Source: Agitococcus sp.
Lineage (GTDB): Bacteria; Pseudomonadota; Gammaproteobacteria; Pseudomonadales; Moraxellaceae
Assembly (NCBI GenBank): GCA_030646715.1
Contig: JAUSLJ010000005.1
Span: 62,001-126,000 of the forward strand
Direction of reading: 5' to 3'
Length of the DNA stretch: 64,000 nt
Shown here one piece after another: positions 55,061-64,000 of the stretch. Below the pieces are notes generated by a model. It did not search any database. It was not told where the DNA came from and saw nothing but the letters and a program-made list of their open reading frames with translations. Made by a program: the position numbers and the translations under genes. Position 1 is the first letter of the stretch; each line of letters opens with the position of its first letter.

Positions 55061-55492
55061 ATGGCTATCGAACGTACATTATCCATCATCAAGCCAGATG
55101 CAGTTGCTAAAAACGTTATTGGTCAAATCTACAGCCGTTTTGAAGGCGCAGGTTTACAAATCGTTGCTGCTAAAATGAAGCAATTGTCCAAAGCTGAAGC
55201 AGAAGGTTTTTATGCTGAACACAAAGAACGCGGTTTCTTTGGTGATTTAGTAGCATTTATGATTTCTGGTCCAGTCATCATCCAAGTATTGGAAGGTGAA
55301 GGCGCAGTATTAAAACACCGTGACATTATGGGCGCTACTAACCCAAAAAATGCCGAAGCAGGTACTATTCGTGCTGATTTCGCCGCTTCTATCGACGAAA
55401 ATGCGGTTCACGGTTCTGATTCCGAAGCTTCTGCTGCGCGTGAAATTTCTTATTTCTTCAGCGCAATTGAAGTGGCTCCACGTACTCGATAA
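55061..55492 (+). CDS. ndk: Nucleoside diphosphate kinase
   Basis: A 143-residue NDP kinase that balances nucleoside triphosphates. It has [37 protein letters not shown] and the phosphohistidine in [16 protein letters not shown]. The start ATG at 55061 follows AAGGAGCTT; an upstream ATG is in frame but less likely. It lies between iscX and rlmN, a standard order. Confidence 0.98.
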   Translation: MAIERTLSIIKPDAVAKNVIGQIYSRFEGAGLQIVAAKMKQLSKAEAEGFYAEHKERGFFGDLVAFMISGPVIIQVLEGEGAVLKHRDIMGATNPKNAEAGTIRADFAASIDENAVHGSDSEASAAREISYFFSAIEVAPRTR

Positions 55493-55510
55493 TTCGAGCT
55501 TCGTGTGAGA

Positions 55511-55542
55511 CAAGGGCGCAAACATTGCGCCCTTTGTTTTTT
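55511..55542 (+). terminator. Terminator after ndk
   Basis: AAGGGCGCA and TGCGCCCTT pair around AACAT, followed by TTTTTT. It ends ndk 19 bases past the stop. Confidence 0.92.
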
Positions 55543-55612
55543 CTGTTGTCTATTACTAATACCATGTAAAATTAGCCATTCTTGTTATTTTCTTTGTCTT
55601 GCGGTTGTTGTT

Positions 55613-56788
55613 ATGAATCCATCTGTTACTACGCCTGAATCTTCTATTGTTGCCCCTAAAGTCAATCTTTTAGGGATGACACGTGCGCAGCTTGAAGAGT
55701 TTTTTGTCAGTATTGGCGAAAAGAAATTCCGCGCTACGCAAATCATTAAATGGATTCATCAACTCGGTGTTGATAACTTTGAAGAAATGAGTAATGTTTC
55801 CAAAGCCTTACGCGCAAAATTGGAAAAAGTTGCCGAAATTCGTCCGCCTGAAGTAGTTTACAAAGAGTTTTCCAATGATGGTACGCGTAAGTGGGTACTG
55901 AAAGTTGGCGAAAACAGCATGGTCGAAACAGTACTGATTCCTGATGGTGACCGCAAAACGCTCTGTGTTTCTTCCCAAGTGGGTTGTGCTTTAGATTGCA
56001 GTTTTTGTTCAACAGGCAAACAAGGCTTTCAGCGCGATTTAACAACTGCTGAAATTATTGGCCAAGTGTGGGTTGCAAACCGTTCTTATTTTGAAGAAAA
56101 CCAAGATTACGATAGCCGTACCCGTGCTTTAACCAATGTCGTGATGATGGGTATGGGTGAGCCGTTATTAAACTTTGATGCGGTCGTGCCTGCAATGGAT
56201 TTAATGCTCGAAGATTATGCTTATGGTTTGTCAAAGCGTCGAGTGACGTTGTCGACATCGGGTATTGTGCCGATGATGGATAAACTCTCCGATGTGATTG
56301 ATGTGTCTTTAGCGGTGTCTTTACACGCCACTAATGATGAGTTGCGTAATGAGTTAGTCCCCGTCAATAAAAAATATCCCTTGAAAGACCTCATGGCGGC
56401 GTGCCAACGATTCTTGGCGAAATTTCAAGCCGATGGTGGTCGTCGGAAAGTGACGATGGAATACGTTATGTTGGCGGGTATCAATGACCAAGCAGTTCAT
56501 GCCTACGAAATGATACAACTATTAAAGAATGTCCCGAGTAAAATTAACCTTATTCCGTTTAATCCCTTTCCCCAAGCACCTTACAAATGTTCATCACGTA
56601 GCCAAATTCTTGCTTTTCAAAAAATACTGACCGAAGCAGGATTTATTTGTACTATTCGTGCCACGCGTGGTGATGATATTGATGCCGCTTGTGGTCAATT
56701 GGTGGGGCAAGTGCAAGACCGTACCAAGCGTGCTGCACGTTGGCAGCAAAAAATTAAAGAAGGTGAAATTATTCGTAGCCCGCAATAA
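55613..56788 (+). CDS. rlmN: Dual-specificity RNA methyltransferase RlmN
   Basis: A 391-residue radical-SAM enzyme that makes m2A2503 in 23S rRNA and m2A37 in tRNAs. The CxxxCxxC is in [11 protein letters not shown]; the second catalytic Cys is in the C-terminal CSSRSQ region and [18 protein letters not shown]. The longer frame from 55505 starts inside the ndk terminator, so the ATG at 55613 is chosen. It leads rlmN-pilW-rodZ-ispG. Confidence 0.96.
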   Translation: MNPSVTTPESSIVAPKVNLLGMTRAQLEEFFVSIGEKKFRATQIIKWIHQLGVDNFEEMSNVSKALRAKLEKVAEIRPPEVVYKEFSNDGTRKWVLKVGENSMVETVLIPDGDRKTLCVSSQVGCALDCSFCSTGKQGFQRDLTTAEIIGQVWVANRSYFEENQDYDSRTRALTNVVMMGMGEPLLNFDAVVPAMDLMLEDYAYGLSKRRVTLSTSGIVPMMDKLSDVIDVSLAVSLHATNDELRNELVPVNKKYPLKDLMAACQRFLAKFQADGGRRKVTMEYVMLAGINDQAVHAYEMIQLLKNVPSKINLIPFNPFPQAPYKCSSRSQILAFQKILTEAGFICTIRATRGDDIDAACGQLVGQVQDRTKRAARWQQKIKEGEIIRSPQ

Positions 56789-56845
56789 TTCGTAGGGTTT
56801 AAGTTTCCCTAGCCTTTAAATATCACCTTGAGTTGAAAACGAATA

Positions 56846-57616
56846 ATGAAAAATCTGTGCTTGATTATGTTGTCACTGTGCAGTTTACAGGCTTGTACCG
56901 TACAAGAGTTTGCCAATGACCGCAAAGCTGACCCCGCAGCGAGTGCTCGTGCGCGGGTAGCCATTGCCGCTGAGTATATTCAAACCAATAAACCTGAATT
57001 AGCACTACAAAGTTTAGAGCGTGCTTTAGAGTTAGACCCAAAATCTGCCGAAGCCCATAATGTCATGGGTGTGTTACTCGAAAAAGACGATGATTTTGTC
57101 AAAGCTGAACAAAATTACCGTAAAGCCTTAAGTTTAAAGCCTGAGTACCCGCAAGCACGTAACAATTACGGCGTATTACTGTATCGACTGAAACGCTACA
57201 AAGAAGCGATGGAGCAATTTTCGATTGCCGCTGCCGATTTAAGCTATGAACGTCGCGAAACTGCTCTTGAATATGTCGGTAAAATTGCCCTGATGTTGGG
57301 TGATAAAGAGAAGGCAAAAGTGACGTTTGAGCGGGCATTAAAATTAAATTCACGTTTGCCTGAACCTGCTTTAGAGTTAGCGACTTTTGCGTATGACGAG
57401 CAGAATTATCCTGAAGCAAATCGCTTTTATCAGCGTTATTTACGGGCGATAGATAAAGACGTTCAGAGTGCTCGTGGCTTATGGTTGGGTATTCGTTTGG
57501 CGCGCATTAACCATGATAATAATGCATTGGCGAGCTATGAGCTGGCACTGAAACGCTTATATGCCAATAGTGAAGAATATCAAACGTATTTGAATTCACC
57601 GAATAGCGGTTCTTGA
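56846..57616 (+). CDS. pilW: Type IV pilus biogenesis/stability protein PilW (PilF)
   Basis: A 256-residue lipoprotein with LQAC lipobox (Cys17) and six or so TPR repeats (AIAAEYIQTNKPELALQSLERALELDPKSAEAHNVMGVL and AEQNYRKALSLKPEYPQARNNYGVLLY). It is the pilotin that helps PilQ reach the outer membrane. It sits between rlmN and rodZ, the usual order. Confidence 0.93.
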   Translation: MKNLCLIMLSLCSLQACTVQEFANDRKADPAASARARVAIAAEYIQTNKPELALQSLERALELDPKSAEAHNVMGVLLEKDDDFVKAEQNYRKALSLKPEYPQARNNYGVLLYRLKRYKEAMEQFSIAAADLSYERRETALEYVGKIALMLGDKEKAKVTFERALKLNSRLPEPALELATFAYDEQNYPEANRFYQRYLRAIDKDVQSARGLWLGIRLARINHDNNALASYELALKRLYANSEEYQTYLNSPNSGS

Positions 57617-57647
57617 TAATACGCATTGAACCGACGGAGTACCTGCG

Positions 57648-58448
57648 ATGGAAGTTCAGCCCGTTAAATTGCCGATTGAGCAAGGCGGCTACTTGTCTTT
57701 TAGGCCTGGTGAGCGGTTAAAAAAAGCACGTGAAGCCAAAGCGTTAACGCTAGAGCAAGTTTCAACTACGCTCAAAATTCTGCCGCGTATGCTGGAAGCC
57801 ATTGAACAAGACCGTTATAAAGATTTGCCTGAACCTGTGTTTGTGCGCGGCTATTTACGTTTATATGCCGATTTAGTGGCTTTACCTGCGGCAGATATTG
57901 TTGCGCGGTTTGATGAGTATTACACTGCTGATACGGGCAAATCGCCGCAAAGCCAAATACAAAGTCAGCCCTTAAAACGCTTGCCTGATATTTCCCCACG
58001 TCGTTTGCCGACGGTTAAATGGGGGGCAATTGGTGGCATCGCGCTAATTATCGTATTGTCTTTCGCCAGTGTCGCCGTTTGGCAAAGTGCTTTGCCGCAA
58101 AAAGTCATGGCATGGTTTCAAAATAGCCCAAGTACTGCGCCAGCCAGCGAAACACCTGTGGCCACCAACACCATCAATCTGCCGAATACTTCAACCACAC
58201 AACAAGCGATAGACACTTTAGAGTTAAGCTTTACGGCGACTACCAAAGTGCTGATTCGTGATTCCAGTGGTAAAGAATTGGCCAATGGCGAAAAAGTGGC
58301 GGGAGATACCTTAAAAGTGACGGGTGAGTCGCCTTTTGCTATTGAGCTGAATCCTGCCGATGCCGTGCAATTTCGTTTTAATCAAAGCCCTATCGACTTA
58401 AAACCTTACACCGTTAATGGTGTGGTTAACTTTCGTTTATCGAGGTAA
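57648..58448 (+). CDS. rodZ: Cytoskeleton protein RodZ
   Basis: A 266-residue RodZ. The N-terminal HTH domain (GERLKKAREAKALTLEQVSTTLKI) binds MreB in the cytoplasm; one membrane helix is at about 125-145 (WGAIGGIALIIVLSFASVAVW). The periplasmic domain is a DUF4115 fold (LELSFTATTKVLIRDSSGKELANGEKVAGDTL). It helps maintain rod shape. Confidence 0.93.
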   Translation: MEVQPVKLPIEQGGYLSFRPGERLKKAREAKALTLEQVSTTLKILPRMLEAIEQDRYKDLPEPVFVRGYLRLYADLVALPAADIVARFDEYYTADTGKSPQSQIQSQPLKRLPDISPRRLPTVKWGAIGGIALIIVLSFASVAVWQSALPQKVMAWFQNSPSTAPASETPVATNTINLPNTSTTQQAIDTLELSFTATTKVLIRDSSGKELANGEKVAGDTLKVTGESPFAIELNPADAVQFRFNQSPIDLKPYTVNGVVNFRLSR

Positions 58449-58451
58449 TAG

Positions 58452-59561
58452 ATGCACATTTCTCCTATCAAACGTCGTGTGACGCGCAAAATTCGGGTGG
58501 GTTCGGTGTATGTCGGTGGTGATGCGCCTATTACCGTGCAAACCATGACTAATACCGATACTTGTGATGTCGCCGCTACTGTTGCGCAAATCCAGCGTTG
58601 TGTGGCCGCAGGCGCGGATATTGTTCGTGTGTCTGTGCCGTCAATGGAAGCTGCCGATGCCTTTGGTTTGATTCGTCAACAAGTGCAAGTGCCGTTAGTG
58701 GCGGATATTCATTTTGACCATCGTATTGCCTTAGCGGTTGCCGACAAAGGTGCGGATTGTTTACGCATTAATCCGGGTAATATTGGTTCAGAAGATAAAA
58801 TTCGGGAAGTGGTGGCTTGCGCCCTCGATAAAGGTTTGTCGATTCGTATTGGTGTTAACGCAGGTTCTTTAGAAAAAGACTTACAGAAAAAATATGGTGA
58901 GCCAACGGGTGCGGCACTCGTCGAATCAGCGATGCGTCATATTGATATTTTAGACCGTTTAAATTTTCATGATTTTAAAGTCAGTGTCAAAGCGTCTAAT
59001 GTCTTTTTAACCTTAGATGCCTATCGGTTGTTATCCGCTCAAATTGAACAGCCTTTACATTTAGGTGTCACTGAAGCTGGGGTATTTCGTTCAGGCACAG
59101 TGAAGTCGGCCATTGCTTTAGGTGGTTTGCTGTTAGATGGCATTGGCGACACCATTCGTATTTCCTTAGCGGCTGAGCCGGAAGATGAAGTAAAAGTTGG
59201 TTTTGATATTTTACGTGCGTTAAATATTCGCTCCAATGGCATTAATTTTATTGCTTGCCCGAGTTGTTCACGTCAGGAGTTTGATGTTATTCGGGTGATG
59301 AATGCCTTAGAAGCACGTTTAGAAGATGTCCGTATTCCGATGGATGTGTCGGTAATTGGTTGCAAAGTGAACGGGCCGGGCGAAGCAAAAGAGGCGGATA
59401 TTGGGATTGTGGGTGCTTCACCAAAAAGCTTGGTTTATTTAAATGGTGAAAAAAGCCATTTGATTACCACGGCGACTTTAGTAGACGAAATCGAAAAAAT
59501 GGTGCGTGAGAAAGTGGCAATTGCTGAAGCTAAAGAATCAAAGATTATCGTCAGAAGTTAA
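58452..59561 (+). CDS. ispG: 4-hydroxy-3-methylbut-2-enyl diphosphate synthase
   Basis: A 369-residue [4Fe-4S] enzyme of the MEP isoprenoid pathway (GcpE). Cluster Cys are in [12 protein letters not shown] and [17 protein letters not shown]. It starts with [29 protein letters not shown]. It begins three bases after rodZ. It shares substrate flow with IspB. Confidence 0.97.
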   Translation: MHISPIKRRVTRKIRVGSVYVGGDAPITVQTMTNTDTCDVAATVAQIQRCVAAGADIVRVSVPSMEAADAFGLIRQQVQVPLVADIHFDHRIALAVADKGADCLRINPGNIGSEDKIREVVACALDKGLSIRIGVNAGSLEKDLQKKYGEPTGAALVESAMRHIDILDRLNFHDFKVSVKASNVFLTLDAYRLLSAQIEQPLHLGVTEAGVFRSGTVKSAIALGGLLLDGIGDTIRISLAAEPEDEVKVGFDILRALNIRSNGINFIACPSCSRQEFDVIRVMNALEARLEDVRIPMDVSVIGCKVNGPGEAKEADIGIVGASPKSLVYLNGEKSHLITTATLVDEIEKMVREKVAIAEAKESKIIVRS

Positions 59562-59874
59562 ACCGCTAGTATATGTATCTCTGTAATGAGGGTAAGGTGT
59601 AAACCAAACCCTCGTCGTCTTTTCATCTCTGCCTATCCTCCTCAAAAAATAGTCCAACAAACGGCAATATATCGTCTAGGCTTAAACTGTTTTTCTCATA
59701 TTTGTCTTTTTGCCGTCATACAAACGGTCAATAATCATAAAGTTAAATTCGGGACTTAGGCGTTGCATCGTGATTGGCGCGTTTGGTGAATTTAAAGCAG
59801 CATCAAATAGCTAATATGTCCATTAATCAGCGATAAGCGCGTAAATCCTAAAATAAAAAATGGAGCATTCCTCA
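59562..59874. other. Gap between ispG and the PhoD-like gene
   Basis: 313 bases with no gene. A possible PhoB-box-like pair (CCGTCAT at 59713, CGGTCAA at 59725) is seen, but the spacing is 12 rather than 11. Confidence 0.45.
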
Positions 59875-62361
59875 ATGAACATGAATCGTCGTCAGTTACT
59901 CAAACATGCAGGTTTTTTGACCTCATCCGTTGCCGTTTTTGGTTTAGTCGGTTGTGGCAGTGATAATAACTCCCTGACTGAAGAGCAAACGCTCAGCAGT
60001 GCAGGGCACGCAGGTACGTATCAATTCCCGCAAGGCGTAATGGCCGCAGACCCCAAGCCTAACAGTATTATTTTGTGGACGCGTGTTGTTGTTACGGGTG
60101 CTGACTTAATCGCCCAAGTTAATGCGGCTAGTGCTGATGTCATGGTGCAATTAGAGTTGGCCGCCAGCAGTGCTTTTGATGAGTTGTTAATGGCTCCGAT
60201 TATCATTAGCGCACAAGCCAAATATGATAATACCATCCGCCATAAGCTCATGGGTTTAAGCTCTGCAACAACCTATTATTATCGTTTTCGTGCTGGGACA
60301 GGCTTGAGTCGTGTTGGTCGTTTTAAAACCGCACCTGCGGCCAATGCATCTGTTGATGCTTTAAATTTTGCTTTTATTGCCTGCCAAGATTGGAGTGTCA
60401 ATCATTGGGTGGGCATGAGTGCTTTAGCGAAGCAAAATCTTGATTTTTTAGTGCATTTAGGCGACTACATTTACGAAGCGGCGGGGGATAGTTATCAAAC
60501 TGAAAAAGTAGAAACGACTCATGATGCGCTTAAAATCCCCAGCCAAACCTTAAAGCCCAATAGTACCAGTGCCAAAATTGCCGTTACGGTCGAAGACTAT
60601 CGTTATTTGTATAAAAAATACCGTTCAGACCTACGTTTGCAAGAGCTTCACGCCCGTTATGCCTTAATTGCGATTTGGGATGACCACGAGTTTTCCGATG
60701 ATTGTTGGCAAAATAACGAGACCTATGGCAATGGTTCGGTAACGATGGTGAATGGCGTGTTGCCTGTTTCGAACGAACAGTTAGGGATTCCGTCTGCCAC
60801 TAATGCCGATACACGACAAACAGAACGTCGTCGGGCGGCAAATCGGGCATGGTTTGAGTTTATGCCTGCGGATATTCCTGCTCTAGATGAGTCAGTAGCC
60901 AGCAATTTTGCCACCGTTAAAATTTATCGTGACCTCAAATTCGGTAATTTAGCCCATTTTGTAATGACCGATGAGCGTTTATATCGTGCCGACCATATCA
61001 TTCCTGAAGCTTTAGACAATCCACTCACGCCTACTGCTGACCAATTGGGCAGTATCAATAGCCGTTATTTTGTGCCTGAACCTACCTTTTTACAGGTACA
61101 AGGCGGAAAAATGCAGGCAGGAATTAAAGGCGCATACGATAGCCTTCCTGATACCGATGCCAATAAAGTCGTGTTAGGCACGATTTTATTCAAACTCAAC
61201 GCCGACCCAACAGGCGCAACACTCACAGCAAATGAAGTCGCAGTTTTTAATGAAGTGGGCTTAACGCTGGTTTCGGTGCTTGGCCAAACCCAGCGCAACT
61301 GGTGGAAAACAACCATGGCATCAAGTACCGCTACATGGAAGTTTTGGGGTAACGAAGTGTCGTTATTGCGCATGGTGCTGAACTTAAATCAACTCCCTGC
61401 TGTAGTTGCACAAGCCAATGCCATGGCCGATGCGGGTTATCCTGCACAAAAAGCCTTGTTAAATAGCTATATCGTCAATGCCGACCAATGGGATGGTTAC
61501 AGTGCCGAACGTGCCAATTTACTGAACTTTCTTGTCAACAGTAATATTAAAAATGTGGTGGCGGTAACGGGTGATATTCATTCGTTCTTTGCGGGTGAAG
61601 TGCCAGCTAATCCTGCTAGTTATACGGCTGGCAGTGCGGCAATGGTCGATTTGGTGACGGCTGGGGTCAGTTCCTCTAGTTTTTGGACATATATCGCCAG
61701 TGTCGTTGGTGATTTTGCCGAGGAAGTTAAAGCAACCAAAGCTGCTCGTGCGGCTAACCCAAGCACCTACGAAAACTTACTTGAGAAAGGCGACAATCCT
61801 TTTGTGTCATTACGGCCATTAGTCTATTCCTGCCTTAATATGTTGGTTTATTCAACTGTGCGCACAGGAGTGATTAAAGCTGCTACGGGTGGCGCGATTG
61901 ATGTTGGCACGATCACAGGGCAAGTCGCTTTTGCAGGTCTGCCAGATGCTCAAAAAGTCGCCATTCATCGTGCGGTGTTTGAAGAGTATTTGAACCAAGA
62001 AAGTGCTACAGGCGCAGCAGGCTACATACCACAAAATACGCTCAACGAAACTCTAGCAGGCGATATGGGGAAAACGATACAAGGACTGGCGTCAGCTCTT
62101 GGTGTGACTATTGCTAATCCTTATACAGGTACAGCAACGCCACCCGCGAAACAAAATCCGTGGATTAAATTTGCCCAAACGCATACGCAGGGTTTTATTA
62201 CTGTCAAAGTCACCGCAGCGCAAGTCGAGGCGAAATTTCACCACACCTTACCGTTGGTCAGTAGTGCAGGGGTGATGATGAATCCGACGGCAGAGAATGT
62301 CGTGAGTTTGGTCAAAACTGTGACGATTAACAAAGATTCTACTTTATTGACGGTTAGTTAG
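59875..62361 (+). CDS. PhoD-like phosphatase/phosphodiesterase, probably Tat-exported
   Basis: An 828-residue enzyme of the PhoD family. The N-terminus has a twin-arginine motif NRRQLLKHAGF and a hydrophobic run ending VFGLVGC, so it may be a Tat lipoprotein. Metal-binding motifs are HLGDYIYEAAGDS, IWDDHEFSDDCWQN and VAVTGDIHSFFAGE. It is longer than most PhoD proteins (about 550), with insertions and a C-terminal extension. The ATG at 59875 follows GGAG. It is inserted between ispG and hisS, which normally touch. Confidence 0.85.
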   Translation: MNMNRRQLLKHAGFLTSSVAVFGLVGCGSDNNSLTEEQTLSSAGHAGTYQFPQGVMAADPKPNSIILWTRVVVTGADLIAQVNAASADVMVQLELAASSAFDELLMAPIIISAQAKYDNTIRHKLMGLSSATTYYYRFRAGTGLSRVGRFKTAPAANASVDALNFAFIACQDWSVNHWVGMSALAKQNLDFLVHLGDYIYEAAGDSYQTEKVETTHDALKIPSQTLKPNSTSAKIAVTVEDYRYLYKKYRSDLRLQELHARYALIAIWDDHEFSDDCWQNNETYGNGSVTMVNGVLPVSNEQLGIPSATNADTRQTERRRAANRAWFEFMPADIPALDESVASNFATVKIYRDLKFGNLAHFVMTDERLYRADHIIPEALDNPLTPTADQLGSINSRYFVPEPTFLQVQGGKMQAGIKGAYDSLPDTDANKVVLGTILFKLNADPTGATLTANEVAVFNEVGLTLVSVLGQTQRNWWKTTMASSTATWKFWGNEVSLLRMVLNLNQLPAVVAQANAMADAGYPAQKALLNSYIVNADQWDGYSAERANLLNFLVNSNIKNVVAVTGDIHSFFAGEVPANPASYTAGSAAMVDLVTAGVSSSSFWTYIASVVGDFAEEVKATKAARAANPSTYENLLEKGDNPFVSLRPLVYSCLNMLVYSTVRTGVIKAATGGAIDVGTITGQVAFAGLPDAQKVAIHRAVFEEYLNQESATGAAGYIPQNTLNETLAGDMGKTIQGLASALGVTIANPYTGTATPPAKQNPWIKFAQTHTQGFITVKVTAAQVEAKFHHTLPLVSSAGVMMNPTAENVVSLVKTVTINKDSTLLTVS

Positions 62362-62375
62362 TTTCTGTTGAAAAA

Positions 62376-62455
62376 ATCCCCTCTAACTCCCCTTTGCCAA
62401 AGAGGAGAACTTTATAGTAAGCCTCCCTTTGCAAAGGGAGGTTTGGAGGGATTTG
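62376..62455. repeat. CCCTC/GAGGG palindromic repeat before hisS
   Basis: CCTCCCTTTGCAAAGGGAGG (62422-62441) is a perfect palindrome, preceded by CCCCTCTAACTCCCCTTTG and ended by GGTTTGGAGGGA. It is the same family as at 36.4 and 52.4 kb. It marks the junction between the phoD-like gene and hisS. Confidence 0.85.
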
Positions 62456-62576
62456 CCAAATCATTCTCCACAATTACTTTTTCTCTACAAGCTTATTTGG
62501 CGTTACCCTTCACTTTGTTTACAATGCAGCCTGTTTATGGTTTTAAACCATTCGTTATGTGATTAGAGAACTCACC

Positions 62577-63875
62577 ATGTCCGCCAAAATCACCGCCATT
62601 CGCGGTATGAATGATATTTTGCCAGTTGCTACCAAAGAAAATCCTGTCACTACCGAACGTTGGCAAGCTGTCGAGCAGGTGTTACGCCAATTAATGCAAC
62701 AGTACGGCTATCGTGAAATTCGCTTACCGATTGTTGAGGTCACCCCTTTATTTAAACGCGCTATTGGTGAAGTCACTGATATTGTCGAAAAAGAAATGTA
62801 CACCTTTGAGGATAGAGGCGGCGATTCGTTAACGCTCCGTCCCGAAGGTACAGCGGGCTGTGTCCGTGCTTGTTTAGAACATAGTTTGACCTACAATCAA
62901 ACTCAACGGTTATGGTACACAGGCGCAATGTTTCGCTATGAGCGTCCACAAAAAGGCCGTTATCGTCAGTTTCATCAATTTGGTGTCGAAACCTTTGGCA
63001 TGAAAGGCGCGGATATTGAAGCGGAGTTAATTTTATTAACGGCACGGTTATGGAAACTATTAGGTTTAAGCGAGGTCGTCAGTTTAGAGCTAAATTCTTT
63101 AGGGGAGTTAGAGTCGCGCCAAGCCTATCGTGCCGCGCTGATTAGCTATTTAGAGCAACACCTTGAGCAATTAGATGAAGACTCTAAACGTCGTTTATAT
63201 ACCAATCCTTTGCGCGTTTTAGATAGTAAAGACCCCAAAACACAAGCGGTGTTGGCTAATGCGCCACAATTATTTGACTATTTAGATGATGAATCTCGCG
63301 CTCATCAACTGCAACTGACGGCAGTATTAGACGCGGCAGGTGTTCGTTATACGCTTAATCCGCGTTTGGTTCGGGGTTTAGATTATTACAATAAAACGGT
63401 GTTTGAATGGGTGACAACGGCGCTAGGCTCTCAAGGAACTGTCTGCGCAGGTGGGCGTTATGATGGTTTAGTGACCCAACTCGGTGGCCAAGCGACGCCA
63501 GCTTTTGGTTTTGCGATAGGTTTAGAGCGTTTAGTGTTATTGATTGACACCTTACAACAGGACAAACAAAGCACTGAAACGGATATTTATATCGTTGCTG
63601 ACGAAAATGCCGTTAATCAAGCACTGTTAGTAGCAGAAACACTAAGGAATACTTTCACAAAGTATCGTATTCTCACCCACTGTGGTGGCGGTAGCTTTAA
63701 GAGCCAGATGAAAAAAGCCGATAAAACAGGCGCAATCATCGCGTTGTTGTTAGGGCAAGACGAAATTGCTCAACAAACCATCACCGTAAAATGGCTGCAA
63801 AAAGGTGAACAACTGACCTTGCCACAAACCGAATTATCCGATTATTTGCATAGCACCTTGGGAGCATCCGCGTGA
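62577..63875 (+). CDS. hisS: Histidine--tRNA ligase
   Basis: A 432-residue class II synthetase. Motif 1 is near [15 protein letters not shown], motif 2 is [21 protein letters not shown] and the HisRS motif [15 protein letters not shown] is present, with [16 protein letters not shown] before. A GTG at 62559 is in frame; the ATG at 62577 starts the standard [16 protein letters not shown]. It overlaps yfgM by four bases. Confidence 0.97.
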   Translation: MSAKITAIRGMNDILPVATKENPVTTERWQAVEQVLRQLMQQYGYREIRLPIVEVTPLFKRAIGEVTDIVEKEMYTFEDRGGDSLTLRPEGTAGCVRACLEHSLTYNQTQRLWYTGAMFRYERPQKGRYRQFHQFGVETFGMKGADIEAELILLTARLWKLLGLSEVVSLELNSLGELESRQAYRAALISYLEQHLEQLDEDSKRRLYTNPLRVLDSKDPKTQAVLANAPQLFDYLDDESRAHQLQLTAVLDAAGVRYTLNPRLVRGLDYYNKTVFEWVTTALGSQGTVCAGGRYDGLVTQLGGQATPAFGFAIGLERLVLLIDTLQQDKQSTETDIYIVADENAVNQALLVAETLRNTFTKYRILTHCGGGSFKSQMKKADKTGAIIALLLGQDEIAQQTITVKWLQKGEQLTLPQTELSDYLHSTLGASA

Positions 63876-64000
63876 GTACGCATGACGACGAACAACTAGA
63901 AAACATGAAACGTTTTTGGGACGACTATGGCACACCGATTTTAGTCGGTTCCAGTATTGCATTAGCTGTATTTGCAGGCTGGCGGTATTGGCAGCAAAGC
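63872..64000 (+). CDS. yfgM: YfgM-family protein, N-terminal part
   Basis: The first 43 codons of a protein cut by the window end. GTG start overlaps hisS as GTGA. It begins [19 protein letters not shown] then a membrane helix [23 protein letters not shown], which is the YfgM/ancillary SecYEG translocon subunit start; TPR-like repeats should follow. hisS-yfgM-bamB is the normal order. Confidence 0.85.
   Translation, partial: MSTHDDEQLENMKRFWDDYGTPILVGSSIALAVFAGWRYWQQS

Noticed and set aside
59713-59731. PhoB box upstream of the phoD-like gene
   Set aside because: The two half-sites are spaced 12 bases rather than 11 and the second is degenerate, so I do not list it as a regulatory feature.
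62368-62562. A 64-codon plus-strand frame between the PhoD-like gene and hisS
   Set aside because: Its first half is translated from the CCCTC/GAGGG palindromic repeat, and it lacks a ribosome site or recognisable family.

Overview
This 64 kb window is chromosomal DNA from a gammaproteobacterium of moderate GC content. Gene order and protein character point to the Pseudomonadales and probably the Moraxellaceae neighbourhood; this placement is an inference from remembered family features, not from a search. The pointers are the runs rpsP-rimM-trmD-rplS / xerD-dsbC-hom-thrC-recJ-prfB-lysS and ispB / rplU-rpmA-obgE-proB, the Acinetobacter-like ProB, and a CYP153-type alkane hydroxylase operon. 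I saw no prophage, insertion sequence, CRISPR array or replication origin. Most of the window is conserved housekeeping sequence with accessory genes between the blocks.

Layout. 1-2.0 kb: end of an unrecognised gene, a short-chain dehydrogenase, a VOC-fold protein and an SRPBCC protein. 2.1-6.7 kb: pepA-holC-hypothetical, divergent from lptF-lptG (LPS export permeases). 6.8-11.1 kb: a PP2C phosphatase, a small tail-anchored protein, a serine-hydrolase-like protein and a convergent 'Gcr' membrane protein. 11.4-15.7 kb: ispB divergent from rplU-rpmA-obgE-proB. 15.8-16.1 kb: tRNA-Arg(ACG) and tRNA-Ser(GCT). 16.4-20.4 kb: a three-gene exopolysaccharide export unit (outer-membrane barrel, Wza/EpsE-like protein, tyrosine autokinase). 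20.7-25.7 kb: an Ala/Pro-rich lipoprotein, a TatT-TRAP transporter operon and a TPR-like membrane protein.

25.8-38.0 kb: rpsP-rimM-trmD-rplS, xerD, dsbC, hom, thrC, a NYN/PIN-like protein, recJ, prfB with its programmed +1 frameshift, and lysS. 38.0-42.9 kb: a GNAT acetyltransferase, a short hemP behind a Fur-box-like site, a potassium channel, and the ferredoxin-CYP153-ferredoxin reductase operon. 43-49 kb: a MscS channel with a cyclic-nucleotide-binding domain, suhB, trmJ, cysE and an aldehyde dehydrogenase. 49.2-55.5 kb: the complete iscRSUA-hscBA-fdx-iscX cluster behind an IscR-type site, then ndk. 55.6-64 kb: rlmN-pilW-rodZ-ispG, a PhoD-like phosphatase, hisS and the start of yfgM.

How the genes work together. 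The isc block builds [2Fe-2S] and [4Fe-4S] clusters needed by products encoded here, including IscR, Fdx, the P450 ferredoxin, IspG and RlmN. CysE feeds cysteine to IscS. IspG and IspB supply isoprenoid precursors and the quinone side chain. CYP153 with its redox partners would make terminal alcohols from alkanes, and the nearby aldehyde dehydrogenase could act later in the same pathway (inference). Accessory genes tend to sit beside two families of intergenic inverted repeats, one built on CTTCGAC..GCTCAG and the other on pyrimidine/purine-rich CCCTC..GAGGG palindromes.
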